64,000 nt of DNA from Liquidambar formosana (GCA_039720395.1 CM077833.1:23706271-23770270), one strand, 5' to 3'; positions 46,646 through 59,001 are shown, numbered from the stretch's first letter. Numbers and translations are program-made. The notes: generated from the sequence alone by a model not told the origin.

Positions 46646-47772
46646 ATTTAACCAAAAAAAAAAAAAAAAAAATTAGTGCGTGCTTTAAGTTGAATTTTGT
46701 TGTGTACAGGGATGTGCAAAAAATCGCGTAATCCATCAAACCAAACTAATCCATTCCATTCCGTATGGATTGAACAATAAAATTGAAGGTTTGGTTTGAT
46801 TGATGGGTTGAACTTTGTCAAACTGCCAATAAATCAAATCGTCCCCCATCTTTAATAATAAGGGGAAATTAGTGTGTAGTACCCTTTTTTAGACTCCTAA
46901 AGCCTTAAGTCCACACACTAATCTTATAAAGCCTGAAATTCAAAATGGAATCAAAGCTGTAACGTTTCATGCTTGAGTAAGCTAAAAAAAATTTAAAAAT
47001 GGCAATTTTGCCCTTGTAACAGAAAAGCCCTTATACGGCTCTACCTTACCCTCTCTACAGTTAACATATCCATAGATCTAACTCTTTTCTCTCTCTTACC
47101 AATCAACACACCCACAGATCCAGGTTCTCTCTCTCTCTCCATTACAAGCTTTGCCTTTCATTAATAGTACTGACCACTATGGACAACCTGTAGATCCATT
47201 GATGAGAAAGGAGAATCCTTGTGCTCAGCTAAAATAGAAAAAAACTCACCGTACCTGCTTTTTTATTTCGAGATCTAATGCTCATAGCCAAAGATGAAGA
47301 GAGCATTATGCCTGCTTCTTTCCAGATCTGATGCCCATGGCCAGAGATGAAGAGAGAGACCTTTCGATGGTTTTTGGAGAAGTTGTTAGTGGTTTTCTTG
47401 CTAGCATCTTCTTCTTACTAACCTCAACCTGAACCTACTTACCCTGCTGCTTGGCCTCAGCTTGCTTACCTGTTTACCTTGCTACTCAGCCTTCTTATCC
47501 TCAACCTGCTCACCCTTCTCAGCCTCACCCAGCTCACCCTACTCACCCTGTTGTGTTATTTTATGTATTTGCATATCTACTAACTGGTTAAGAACATGGG
47601 TGTAATCTGCATGCAGCTTCTCTATGTTAGCATTTTTCTTTTCAAGCTCTTGCGTAGCTGCTACTAATCTCCCAGAAGCCACATCTAATTGCACTTGCCT
47701 CTCATTTTTTTATACTTCTAAGGCTTCAATTTTTTGCTTCAGGACTGATATTTGTGCACTGTATTGAGGAGA

Positions 47773-48084
47773 CTACATTGTTTCTTTATCATCGTACTTT
47801 TGGGTTACTTGATGTACTTTCAAATCTATAATCTCTTCATCTTGCACTGATGTTTTGGCTTTTAATTGCAATATCTCATTGTCTTTTTTTTCACATTTCT
47901 TTTGGAAGTCGCGAATAATCTCTTCCAGATGTTGTATATTGTCTTCATATTCATCTCTTATTGTCTTTTCTATTTGAGCTCTTGTTTCCGCATTCTCTTT
48001 ATGTAGTGGTTCAAGATTTAGTTGACCTTTAGTTTGTATGTTGATAAGAGATTGATCAATATCAATATTAGTCATGTCCTGCAA
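47773..48084 (-). CDS. Coiled-coil protein fragment, TE-associated family
   Basis: 103 codons, minus strand. A heptad-rich frame (IRDEYEDNIQHLEEII, EILQLKAKTSVQDEEI, VHQVTQKYDD) related to 44021-44500. It starts at an ATG that follows a possible splice acceptor at 48080-48090 (TTTCCTATTGCAG on the minus strand), so it is more likely an internal exon than a complete gene. It ends at a stop before a region (47570-47770) whose minus strand continues in coiled-coil-like, frame-broken sequence. Function unknown. Confidence 0.4.
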   Translation of the reverse strand: MQDMTNIDIDQSLINIQTKGQLNLEPLHKENAETRAQIEKTIRDEYEDNIQHLEEIIRDFQKKCEKKDNEILQLKAKTSVQDEEIIDLKVHQVTQKYDDKETM

Positions 48085-48132
48085 TAGGAAAGGGAAAAAA
48101 AATGCATTTTAGTTTTTTTTAAAAAAAATAAA

Positions 48133-49090
48133 AAATAGTGCATGTAATTGTTTTATACTACAAAGTAACTAATAGTAATATCAACACTTTAAACCTAAGA
48201 CTTTAAAAAATAGTTACATGTAACTGTTTTCATTTTGAATCTAAAATATACTGGTTTTAACAGTACAGTTACATGTAATTGTTTATATATAGGGTGCTTT
48301 AAAAACTATTTCTTTTATAGAATAGTTACATGTAACTATTACAACAAATATAAGAATTTTACGTTACTCACTTTAACCCCACTCTTTTTCCCCTTAATTG
48401 ATGATCCCTCACTTTTTCTTGCACTGGGCGTCCTCCTTGCCATTTCTACAATACATTTTAGGTTAATTAAACAGTAACATGTAACTTTTAAAAAAACTGT
48501 AAGCATCAGTGAAGGTACATTAGGAAGAAAACATGTAAGTGTTCAATAGAGAACAGTTACATATAATTGGTCAATAAACAATAGTTACACGTAACTGTCT
48601 GTAAGTGTTAAGCCTAACAATGGCTAATTTAGTGAAGACTTTTTAAAATAGTTACATGCATAATTTTACAAAACAAAATAAGCCTAATAGTTACAACTGT
48701 TACATCAAGACTTAATAATTAGATGAGTACAATTAGAGTATAGTAAATCTCATTTTTTCATAACAGTTACATGAGAAAAAAATCACATTCCTAATTTTAA
48801 GCTTAACGGTTACATCAACACTTTAAATCCAAGCTTTTTAAAGCATAATAGTATGAACAGTTACATCAAGCAAGCAATAGAAATTTGAAAACTATCAGTT
48901 ATATGTAACTGTTTTAGAGTTCAAGTACATCTAATGTAACAGCCCCCAAAGATAAGCCTAACAGTTACATCAATACATTAAATCCAAGACTTATATACAC
49001 TAATTAACAAGAAAATAAAATGAAATCCCATTACAGTAATGAGAAACATAACAATTACACCAAAAAATAAAAAACTGATTTACAACAGTT
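48133..49090. repeat. Dispersed array of a GTTACATGTAAC-type palindrome
   Basis: At least ten full or half copies of AGTTACATGTAACT within about 950 bp, e.g. near 48212, 48267, 48325, 48471, 48553, 48583, 48650, 48765, 48858 and 48896. Spacing is irregular and sequences between copies differ, so it is not a simple tandem repeat. Confidence 0.7.
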
Positions 49091-49727
49091 ATACTACAAT
49101 GGAATGAAACTAAGAGATTGCACGAAAATGCCCTTAATCAAAACCCTATAAAGAGTTATATTCCCAAAATCAAAACCCTTGAAAGAGTTATATCCCCAAA
49201 ATAAAAACCTAGTACTCATTTTTTCTCGCTATTTTCATAGCTAGGGTTTCTTCACGTTTTCTTCATCTTCTTTGTCTTCTTCACATTTTATTCTTCTTCT
49301 TTACAGTGTTTTCTTTTGATAAACTTGTAGAACCACTATATTCTATAATGAAATCGTAAAGAATGATTCGAATTGGTAGAGAATGGTGCGAATTGGTTGA
49401 AGTTGTAACGACTAGTGTGAATCCAGTGCGATTATGTATTGGTGCTCTTGAACGAAATCGTGGAAAATGGTTCGGATTAGTAGAGGTGTGAAGAGGTTGA
49501 GGTTGTATCGATTGGTGTGAATCTGTATGGGTGCGATTGCGTACTGGAGTAAGAAGAAGGCTGGTTTCCTTTGCTGTGTAATCGTTTATGTTTTGAGTGT
49601 AATTTCTTTTATGAAGCAGGGGTAATTTCGTCTTTGTAGGTTTAGTTGGACTTAAGGCTTCATAAATTTCTCCCGTGGACTTAAGGCTTGACAAGTCCAC
49701 TAAAGTGGACTTGGGCCCAAACGCCCC

Positions 49728-50774
49728 TAATAATAATATATGTATAAAATTATAAAAAAACAAATATATCTAACTTCATCAACATTGATCAAATGTTTTT
49801 TCTCATAAAATCACAATTTTTATCTTTGGAATTAAAATACTATGTAAGTATGTATCAATCTTTACTTAATCACCTTAAATAATCATATTTTCTTGATTTA
49901 TATTTTTATTTACGACATACTTATTAACTAAGGCCCAATCTATTGGAAATGCTCCAATTAGAAATGGCATGATACAATTTGCCAAACCCACCCAAATCGT
50001 TGGTGACAAACCACCTAGAAAAATAACAAACCTATCGGATCTTAACACTTACAATTTGGAGGCAAATTAGAAAATTTGTAACCCACTATGAGTGGGTTAG
50101 TTGATAATTTCTCTAAATCGTTCTAAATCGACCCACACACAATCCTAGTTGAACATTTGAATATGTATAAAGAACTCTTCACGACCGACCCTATGCACAC
50201 AACAATGAAAAACCTACACAATAAAATACGGCCAAAAGAAACCAAAGAGGCCAACATTCCATACTCAGAAGACCAGAATGGTAATATGAACAGTTCCCAA
50301 ATTACAATGACCACAAAATCCATTTAGCATCCAGAATAAGCAGCACCAGCATTATTTACAAGTGTTGATATCCTATTATTTTCTTTCAAAATCCTACGAT
50401 CAGTTTCCCTAAGATCCTAGTTTCATGAATGCAAGATGTATTGGGGTCTTTATAGTATAAGAAAGCACTCTTAGTAACAACAATCACAATTAAAAAAAGG
50501 GTAACACAAATGAAGCCTTCTTGGGTTATGGAATAATCCTATTCGTGTTGTCACCTGCTACGTTCGTAGCAATCTCTAGACCTACACCTATTAATACACA
50601 GTCATAACTGATATAAATAGAAATAGTAAATCAAACACACACACATAACTAAGTCACCCAAAAAAAAAAAAAAAAAATCTTCAATCACATACCAGAAGGG
50701 TCAAACGATATTAGGACTTGCCAAGTCTTAAAAGGCTTCAAGGGCTTCCATCATCCCATCCACCTGTGCCAATC
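49728..50774. other. Intergenic
   Basis: AT-rich, no gene supported. The segment 49940-50130 resembles name-less dispersed repeats (GACCCACACAC, AACCCACC). Confidence 0.35.
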
Positions 50775-51563
50775 TCATGTGTCGAATGGATTGGACCATT
50801 CACCAAAAAAATTGTGGGCCAGTGACCTGTAGAACAAGAATACAAATTTTAAAACAAAACAAAAGTAAATTAAATAAATAGAAATGAACAATGGCATGTA
50901 CAATCTGGAAAGAAAAGAAAAAAGAAAAAAACTCACCCAGATAAGTGACACAATGATGGGGCCACACAGGAAAGTGACCACGCTCGAATAGGATTCAATC
51001 TTTAGGTAATGTGCCATTGCCTGAAGAAACTGAATCAATAGGGTTCTGTACAAGTTCGACCGATCTTGCACCTCAAAGTATCTCATAAAAAGGAGATAAG
51101 AACAAATCAACAGTGTCATCGCTTAGTCGAACAGTATGCTAACTTGTTCCATTCCACCTTTGACCAGAAGTTCATGTATAATAATTGTCAAAAGTTGGAC
51201 TATGAATACCCCAGCGTAATCATCGTAGTAAGACAACCATACAGTAACATGGAGAAGTGCGAAGAAAAAACTGTAAGCAATAAGAAGACAGGGAAGCAAC
51301 CAACACATGAACCAATCTATGACGGAATCATCTAACACTTTAACCATGTTAGACGGACTCAAGTACATAGTTCTTGGAACAGCAGCATAAAAGGACCACA
51401 TGCTGACACTTGCAGTGAAGCAAGCCAAAGATAGAATGATCCACAACAAGGACCCCCTTCCGCCAGGGATGTCATGGCCTCAGCTGAGTGATAGGACAGA
51501 TCGCTCCACAATGACCTAGATCCGCTCATCAGGATCATACTCCAATTCTGGATCAGACTCCAT
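50775..51563 (-). pseudogene. Broken multi-pass membrane protein gene
   Basis: A promoter-like CTATAAATA lies at about 51683-51692 (minus strand), followed by a CT-rich leader and ATG 51563. The frame opens MESDPELEYDPDER but reaches a stop after 15 codons; one extra base near 51525-51530 would account for it, since another frame continues SRSLWSDLSYHSAEAM. Further down, a third frame gives hydrophobic segments (LWIILSLACFTASVSMW, WLLPCLLIAYSFFFALLHV, IVQLLTIIIHELLV), then another gives IIVSLIWVSFFLFSFL. At least four membrane segments with frame breaks and a stop at 51123. I do not recognise the family. Unrecognised introns could explain some breaks, but the early stop points to a pseudogene. 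Confidence 0.5.
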
Positions 51564-51988
51564 TGCTAGGTTTCGGCTTCTTTTTCTGTCGAGCTAGGGC
51601 TTTTGTCTAAGGGAAATAAGAGAGAGAGTCGTAATCAACAAGCTAGGTAATGAAGAGAAGTACTACTCTGACTTAGGGTTCTTATATTTATAGAGTTCTA
51701 ATAGGCTCTCTCTCCTAGTTAGCTAATAAGCCTGCTTCATTTTTGGCGGGATATTAAACCAAATAAGAGCCTCGATTTCTGCCATTGTTCTGATTCTCCT
51801 CACTCCCCCTTCATCACCTTACATTTTCATCCTATGTATTGAATTTTTGTCCCTCGCTATTACTAATAGTAGATTTAATTGAAAAAGCTACATACTATTG
51901 TAAAATCAACAGCCATTTTTTTTTTTTTTTTTAAATGTCAAAAGCTCTAAACCTTTTCTAAAATGTATCTGGTTTAAATGATGTATGT

Positions 51989-52751
51989 TTAGAGTGAGAG
52001 TGTGAGATCAATATCATCTAATTTGGAAAATTTCTCTGCGGACAAATTATCTCTCAGTGGAAGAACTTCAGCAACTTGTAAATTAATATGACTATTACAT
52101 CTGTCATATTCTTGCTCTTCAATGGTCACGTACACTTGATTTGGGTGTGTGTTAGTTGAGCTTGGCATTCTTGACACGTGATTCTATCCAAAAAGAAAAA
52201 CATACAAAACTTAGAACATGAAAATACATTTATAGCAATGGCTTAATATTTATGTTAAGCTATTACATGAAAGTAGAATTTATATTTGTAGTATAATATT
52301 AATTATGATATAGCTTATTCTGGATAATTAAAAACAAAAAATTATGTTTAAAATGAAAATAAGTTCTAAACATTTTGAAAGTCAATTTATTATATATAAT
52401 AAAATAAAGATTAGCTCGACTCAAAAAATATCTTTTACCTACCTTCCTGTAAATGGTTCCATCCTCTTGAACATGCCAACCCGCTTCCTCACACAGAGCC
52501 TTTAGCAAGTCATTGTTATCAGAGTTTTTCGGCAGTAAGTAGTTTCCATAAGCTCGTAGCCCTGTAAAAATCTTTTGGGCTATAGCTCGCCGCCTACGCT
52601 CCCTTTGCTTGTTGTTTTGGCGCTCTCTTTCTGTGGGATAGCGGTGCTTTGTGATTACAGCACCATCTTTGGTGGTTCTATGAACTATCCAAGGCCCTTT
52701 GGTAGCCTTGATGCATCCTCTAAGAACAGTTTTCTTCACTTCCGCCATCAC
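51989..52751 (-). CDS. Short BES1/BZR1-type DNA-binding protein with C-terminal EAR motif
   Basis: Two exons on the minus strand: 52443-52751 (103 codons, donor GTAGGT) and 51989-52183 (64 codons plus stop). Intron 259 bp, phase 0. Exon 1 encodes the BES1_N/DUF822 domain of brassinosteroid-pathway transcription factors: a basic [21 protein letters not shown] helix (residues 41-61), then [32 protein letters not shown] and IYRK, the usual exon end in this family. Exon 2 is unlike BZR1: no serine-rich GSK3 sites, PEST or 14-3-3 segment is visible, and it ends IDLTLSL, an LxLxL EAR repression motif. At 167 residues it is about half the usual length. A TATA box (CTATAAATA) sits at about 52822-52830, 70-80 bases before ATG 52751 or 52748. 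Likely a nuclear repressor; partners unknown. Confidence 0.78.
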
Positions 52752-52821
52752 TTCTTCCCTTCTCCTGGCCTTATACTACCTAACTCCCTTGTGCTCACCT
52801 CCATCAACTTATTCTTGTCTT

Positions 52822-52830
52822 CTATTTATA
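52822..52830 (-). promoter_or_regulatory. TATA box of the BES1/BZR1-like gene
   Basis: CTATAAATA on the minus strand, about 70 bases upstream of the first ATG, with nothing else coding between. Confidence 0.6.
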
Positions 52831-55434
52831 GAGAGTAAAAGATGCCAAAAAAAAAAAAAAAAAACAAAAGGTACGGTTATGTATTTGTCAGACCAGGCTG
52901 GGGCATAATAGGGGCTGCTCTTTATCATTCTGATTCCTTTAATTTATCCACACCGAAAACCAAAGCGGCTCTCTCTCTCTCTCTGATTCTTATTTCAGTC
53001 TCCGTCTTTACCATGATTACATTCTAGAATGGGTTCAGGTTTCAAGTCGCCGTGGTAGGGAACTAAACACCTTGAACCAGAATGGCCCAGAATCTGTTAT
53101 TCTTGTGGAACATTCTTGATTAATTTCTTGGACAAAATGTGAACCAATAGAACATTCTAGTAGAAGTTCTTTAAGACGCCTTGAAATTACCCTTCAATGA
53201 CCCCACCAAATTGGTTCATCTAATTTCATTGAAAGGTTCAGGAGGTAATATTTCATTTACACTATAGTTGGGTCCTCCTGCAATTGTACCAATCTGTGCA
53301 AGCCTCATCGTACATCCAGCAACAGAACACTACCTGAGAGAATGCACAATTTTGAATCGTAGTGTCTGCCCCCAACGGTTGGATGTGTGCAGCCACTAAA
53401 AATGTGCACAAGCAGTATACACCTGATGGGCCAAATTGCCACGTTGTGTAAAATGATCACTTGTTGGAGTTTATTTTCTCTTTTTTAATTGAAGTTTTTA
53501 AAATCGATGCCTTTTATAGTATTGCCATTGGAATGACGTACCCCCCACAATCCACGATTCCCAGCCATTCTCGCACCTGAGAGATTCCATGGAAAAAGTT
53601 GGTACTGCTCAAAGGACAGAGATGATTTATTTCAGGGGAAAGCAAATTATGACTTTGGCTGCAGAAAATATTCCATGCCCCCTGGAAATCAAGACATGTT
53701 TACTGGAAACGACACAGACCCATATATTTCTGCTACGTGTCAAAATTGGAATGCAAAGGGAGCGAGGAGGGGATCAAAAGGAACATTTTTTTGGCCTCCT
53801 ATCAAATAATAATAGTGATCAGGTGATTGACGGTCCACATACCCGTCGGTCGGACAATGCGTGAAAAACATAATAACATACTTGGGTGTGGTACAAACAT
53901 AGACGGTCCCGATTGACATAAGGTATGCACGCTTGCAAGCATCAAATGGCTTCCTTTTTTTTTTGGGTAGAAAGCATCAAATGGCCCCTTAGGCTTCCTT
54001 CAGTTGCCCCTTAAGGGCCTAAATTGGGATTAGCAATCGGTTAGGTATCTTACAGACGGTTCCATATGACCCTTGAAAAGGAGGAATTATATGCCTTATG
54101 GTGAGGACGACTTCTTTCTAACATCTCTCGAGGAATGAAAGCATGAAGAGTATGGATTGAAATACGGAAAGGCATCGGACAACCCTTCTCCGGACCTGCG
54201 GTCTCTGGAGTCCGGACACTGGAAAAGAAGAAAGCAGCTAGTACTTTGTAGCTTTGTGCACAAGAATTGGGAGACTGCTATTGGAAGTTGGACCTTAAAA
54301 TGATGCACAGCCATTGGTGCGGAACCCAGCAGGCCCACGGACCGACACCATCTTAAAATAGGCAAATAGGTACAATAAACTTGCTTCCAAAATTTATTTT
54401 CAAACAAAATAATGAAATATGTTATTCATCAGCAATAATTTAAATTTCATATTTCAAACCCAAGAACTCTAACTCACAAGAGGGGAAAGATACCACTAGG
54501 CCAATATTTAAATTTCACATCCTCTCTGGCTTAAAGGTGTATTACTTTAATTATTAAATGGGAAGAATAAAGATTGTATGGAGATACCCCCCGGGGCGAA
54601 AATCTTTGAGATGTACTGGGTAGATGCTGTTCTATGAGAGTTATTAGTTTCCTCTCTATAAATATGATTTGATAGATCTTGAGCTCAACAACGCTTGGTG
54701 TTGGGAAACAGGAGGTCCTAGAGGCATGGATTTAAAATACACTGAAAATTTTGATTCAAACTGGAAGCCCTGAATAGATTCAACCATTAATTTAAGAAAT
54801 TTGGTCAGATTCGGATTTGGAATTTGAGAAAAAATGGATGTTATATATATATATATATATATATAAATTTAAAAGGATTGGGTGAAACTTTGGAACAATG
54901 GCGAAATTGGGAAAATCACGATTTGAAATTTAGAAAAATAGTCATTTAAGCATTTTCTTTATTAACTAGGTTGAGAAGATGTATGAACAATATGGAAATC
55001 TGGTTAAAATTCAGCTAAATAATTATAAAAAATTAAAGAATTAGGATTATCTTAGGCCAGCTGAAAATTCCGCAATTCCAACAAATATAGATTTGTGCCA
55101 GAAAATATTCAGCTGTAAATTCGTTACTTCAAAACCATGCCTGGATATGGTGTTGGAAAACCTCCATTAAGTTTTATTTGGCAGCACAAGAATACTGGTA
55201 CTGTGTTTTAGCAATTCTGCTTCTTTTGTTTTTGATGCACAGTGACTCTTCGTTTATCTGTTGTATTAGCTACCTCTTACTTAATCACGTCATTTTATTT
55301 CATTTTGATCTCAAAAAAAAAAAAAAAAAAAAAAAAGGGAAGTGGGATCCTTTTCATTTTTGAGATGCCACTTTCAGGGATAGAGGCTGGACATATAAGC
55401 CTAGTTCATCAATGTTATGCAAATTATTCCATAA
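52831..55434. other. Intergenic
   Basis: No gene supported. An A-run lies at 52845-52863, (CT)n at 52971-52984, (TA)n at 54843-54865 and an A-run at 55313-55336. Short frames (for example 53589-53864 and 54096-54407) match nothing recognised. Confidence 0.4.
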
Positions 55435-55845
55435 TTCTTCACCACCTGAAACTCCCATTCCAAGATAAAGAAGACCCAGCTCGGCTACCTCTTTCTCTCT
55501 CCTCTCAGTGTTCTCATACCACTCGTTACCACCGTCAATAATAATACAGTCCCCTTTCTCCGTGTACACAGATAGGGTTTTGATGGTCTGATCAGCGGGT
55601 GCCCCGGCCTTACCAAGCATGATTATGACACGAGGTTTTTGGATTGAACGAACAAAGGATTCAGGATCATGGAATCCAAATAACGGTAGATTTCCTTCCT
55701 GTTTGGCTCGTTCAACCGTCTCATCAACTTTTGAGGTTGTTCGGTTATGGACAGAAATAGGGAATCCTTTCTCAGCAATGTTGAGGGCAAGATTTTGGCC
55801 CATGACAGCTAGGCCAGCAAGGCCAATTCTTGAAAGCGTAGCCAT
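55435..55845 (-). pseudogene. 6-phosphogluconate dehydrogenase, truncated N-terminal part
   Basis: ATG 55845 opens 137 codons of plant 6PGDH: the Rossmann start IGLAGLAVMGQNLALNIAEKG, then NRTTSKVDETVERA, KPRVIIMLGKAGAP and LGLLYLGMGVSGGEE. The enzyme makes ribulose 5-phosphate and NADPH in the oxidative pentose phosphate pathway and is normally about 480-490 residues in one exon. Here the match ends sharply at GGEE, before the substrate-binding lysine region and the whole helical C-terminal domain, and is followed by unrelated codons, a stop and a T-run. An AG just before the leader (near 55850) may be the 5' UTR intron acceptor usual in these genes, so the fragment derives from genomic DNA rather than mRNA. 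No rest of the gene is seen in this window. Confidence 0.8.
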
Positions 55846-57719
55846 CGTTCTCCTGTCCAAAGTATAAGATTATCAGTCCACTTGATTGCAATTGTGTATC
55901 TTGCTTTCCAAAACAGCATAGAGTCGAGGAAAAATATCCAAAAACATCAGAGAATAAGTTGACGGAAATCTTCAGAGAATTTTATTAAAGAAAAGGCCAC
56001 GATCTATACTGCCAAAAAAAGGAATTGATAAAAACAGAAGACCTTGCCATGGGAATCTTCAAATGAAGCCAACCAATAAAAAATAAGACCCACAAACTAC
56101 TAAGTCTTGCATAGGAAGAAATGTATTTGTTATTAGCACATACCAGATTCAATGACAAGGGCATGTTAGATCTCTCAAGATAAAAAATCAAGAGATAGAA
56201 GTTCACCACTCCATGATTAGGAGAGCTGGGGTGCCAACCTAGTTGGGACGTCAGTCTTTTTAATGCTTCTACTCATTTTATCCAAAAAAAAAAAAAAAAA
56301 AGAAGGGTTCGCCATTCCATGATTCTTAAAAAGAACAAATTTAAAACTTCTAAAATTGATCCATTAACAAATTCAAAGTTTATTGAAATGTGAATTTCAT
56401 TAAATTAAACCAAAAGGAAATGATAAATTTTCAGTCTTTAAAAATATATTATGCCGCTGAAAGAAAAAATACATCTGTAAGGAAATCATGTTAAGTAATA
56501 AACTCAAAAAGCAAGACCAGCATACAAAGCTCCCATACAAGCGAATATTTTTCCGTCCTAAATTTTTTTCGACAGAAATCAAAATCAATAATATATATGT
56601 CCATGGGGTTGGATGAGGGATATGGGGATATGCGCAATTCCTTGGTTCTGCGTATTAAAACACAGCCATCAGAAAATTGAAATGACTTTGGGGTGTAGGT
56701 GTGCATGATGCTCTTAATTGTAATCATGCCACCCCCATCCCCAGTATTCCCCACCCCACACGCAAAAAAAAAAAAAAAAAAAAAAAAAAACAAGCACACC
56801 AGTCTTTTTTTAACTAGTAAATACCCTAGCCTGGCATATGTTATCAGACAATCATTCTTCTTAATTATTTGAACAAATATGTTCGTCAAATGTTACAAAT
56901 GGCAAAATCCAGCCCCTAGACCATGTGAACGTAGCCTACTCCAACCCCTCACCCTCCACCTGAAAAGCACAAAAACTAAATTGCCCACGGATATTTACAA
57001 AGCCATTGTGTCAATGAGATCACCAAGTTTGATCTGCTATGTATATGACCCTACACCAATATAAAGGCCGCAGCTGGCTCCAAACTGAAGAACAAAAATG
57101 CTTTTGGAGTTCCTTTACTGAATCTATTGAATTTGTTATGGCTGGATTCCTCCATGGGAATTCCAGCTACTCAGTGACTGTTGGTGGAAGAATTAAACCG
57201 CCAGACCTACAAAATGAATGTCGCAACCACTAAGGAGTTTTCAAGTACAGAGAAGGGGCTGAAGTGTGAACCAGGATCGAATTTTACACCAGAGGATGAT
57301 GCATGATAGTTCACTGGAGTACTCTGGATGAACGATCCGATCTATACATCCTTTGACCTGCATGCAACCCACCAAGTCATTGCAGTGTATGAGAATCAAC
57401 ATCTAGCAACAGGAAGGATAAATCTTAGAACACATAAGATGAAATTTTGAAATTTATAAGCAAGTGTAAACTCCATGTTTTTATATTGGCATATTCCGTG
57501 TCAAAAGTATTTTGTGTGTCATATGTTGATTCAAGTGGCATGAAGCTTCAAAGATTGACTCGAGTGAACACTTCAAGTCAATGCGACTCACACTCATTTT
57601 TTTGGAAAGGTTTGTGTCCTATAGTTGCCCATTTCATAGGTGTTTAATTCATTGAAAATCATTTTTAATGTTTTCATAAAAGGAAGAGTGGTTTTTGAGG
57701 TTTTGGTAACACTCCCAAT
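55846..57719. other. Upstream of the 6PGDH fragment and intergenic
   Basis: Possibly the old leader intron of 6PGDH near 55850-56200. A-runs at 56283-56301 and 56765-56790. No other gene supported. Confidence 0.35.
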
Positions 57720-58540
57720 CGATTGGGGTTGATAGCCAATCGATTGGAGATGTTTTGTTTAAAAAATTTTTGCTACTGTTTTCTAAGATCGATCCTAGGG
57801 TCTAGAAGCATCAATCCTAGGGTACCCAGAAATGACTTTTTGCTTCTGTTTTTTAGGATCAATCTTAGGGTCCTGGAGGATCGATCCTCGCTCGTAAAAA
57901 TCAGTTTTTAAAGTATTTAAAACCTTCCTATTTGATCCTAAAACGAATCCTAGTCTTTTGGGGTTTCTTAGTCTCTATATATAGAGACTATTACAATAGA
58001 GAAAGGTAAGCAAGCTTCTCCCTATTAGGTTTTCATTGAATATCTTATTTGCTTCTCTCTAGAGCTCTTCTACCTAGGGTTTTCACATACATGCTCTAGA
58101 GATCTTCAAACCACACGCTTTTCACATCCTTGAATGTTTGTGAGGCCGTTGTGATAGTGATCGAGCTTGCTAAGTTTGTGATTGAAGGCATCGCTGTGAA
58201 AGAGGTTGGTTGCGACTAAAGCCGTGACGACGGAGATCGATCGTGTGTGATCGTAGGAGTGAAGACAACTGCATGAGTCCATGTGTGGTCTATAAGTGTG
58301 TCTTGTACTCATTTATTTCATAGTGGATTTGTTTCAACTGGACGAGGTCCCGTGGTTTTTCCCATCTAGGGTTTTCCACGTAAAAAATCTCTTGTGCAAT
58401 CTCTTACATACTTTTATACTTGCTATGCGATTGAATTGATTGTGATAATTGGGATTTTGAGTGTTCATAATAAAAATTGGGTAAAATAAATTTAAATACC
58501 TATTCAACCCCCCTTCTAGGTATTGTAGGCTTGGTAAAAC
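57720..58540 (+). mobile_element. Ty1/copia-like LTR remnant
   Basis: Contains AATCGATTGG repeats, a TATATATAGAGACTA promoter-like box at 57977-57991, the phrase CCGTGGTTTTTCCCATCTAG with GGTTTTCCACGTAAAA after it, and near the end TATTCAACCCCCCTTCTAGG. These are typical of the R-U5 end of plant copia LTRs. No partner LTR, primer site or coding domain identified, so the limits are approximate. Confidence 0.5.
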
Positions 58541-59001
58541 CGGAATTTCAGCAAGTTTTCTATCTTTAATCTACTATGCAAATATCATCAAGTTCTTTGT
58601 GTTTTTTCTCCGTTACTCATTAAAATGACAATCTTAAACCGTATAAGAACCTTAACTAGATCACCTGTCCAAAACCCTGCTTCGCTACGAATATATTTAA
58701 CTTAAATAAAAGGAGCATAAGTATTCACGAAAAGATAAACCCATTGTTTCTTGTGTTCATTCAATTCTATCAGCAAGTTAATTATCAGAAATTAGAACCC
58801 ACCTAGGTCCACCCCATACCAAAAGAAAAAGAAAAACAAAACAATTTACACTATTAAAAGTGGACTTCAAGAAGATGCAATAGTGACAACATAGAGCAGA
58901 TAAATAAACCCCTATTAATGTCAGAAAACAGAAATAAGAAGCCAATAAGACGTGCAAAGAGGCTTACATGTTAGCGAGTTTAGGTAATCTCCTTCAACAT
59001 T

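Larger units (their letters stand above)
46862..49727. mobile_element. Candidate Mutator-like element with coiled-coil ORF
   Basis: Flanked by TAATAATAA on both sides (46853-46861 and 49728-49736), a 9-bp match, though low in complexity. The ends begin GGGG and end CCCC, and the subterminal phrase GCCTTAAGTCCAC occurs in inverted positions (46909 and, reversed, 49677 on). The inverted ends are otherwise weak. The interior carries the minus-strand coiled-coil frame at 47773-48084 and a palindrome array at 48133-49090. Confidence 0.5.

Noticed and set aside
54096..54407. 103-codon minus-strand ORF
   Set aside because: No recognisable domain, no splice or promoter context, and composition typical of chance frames.
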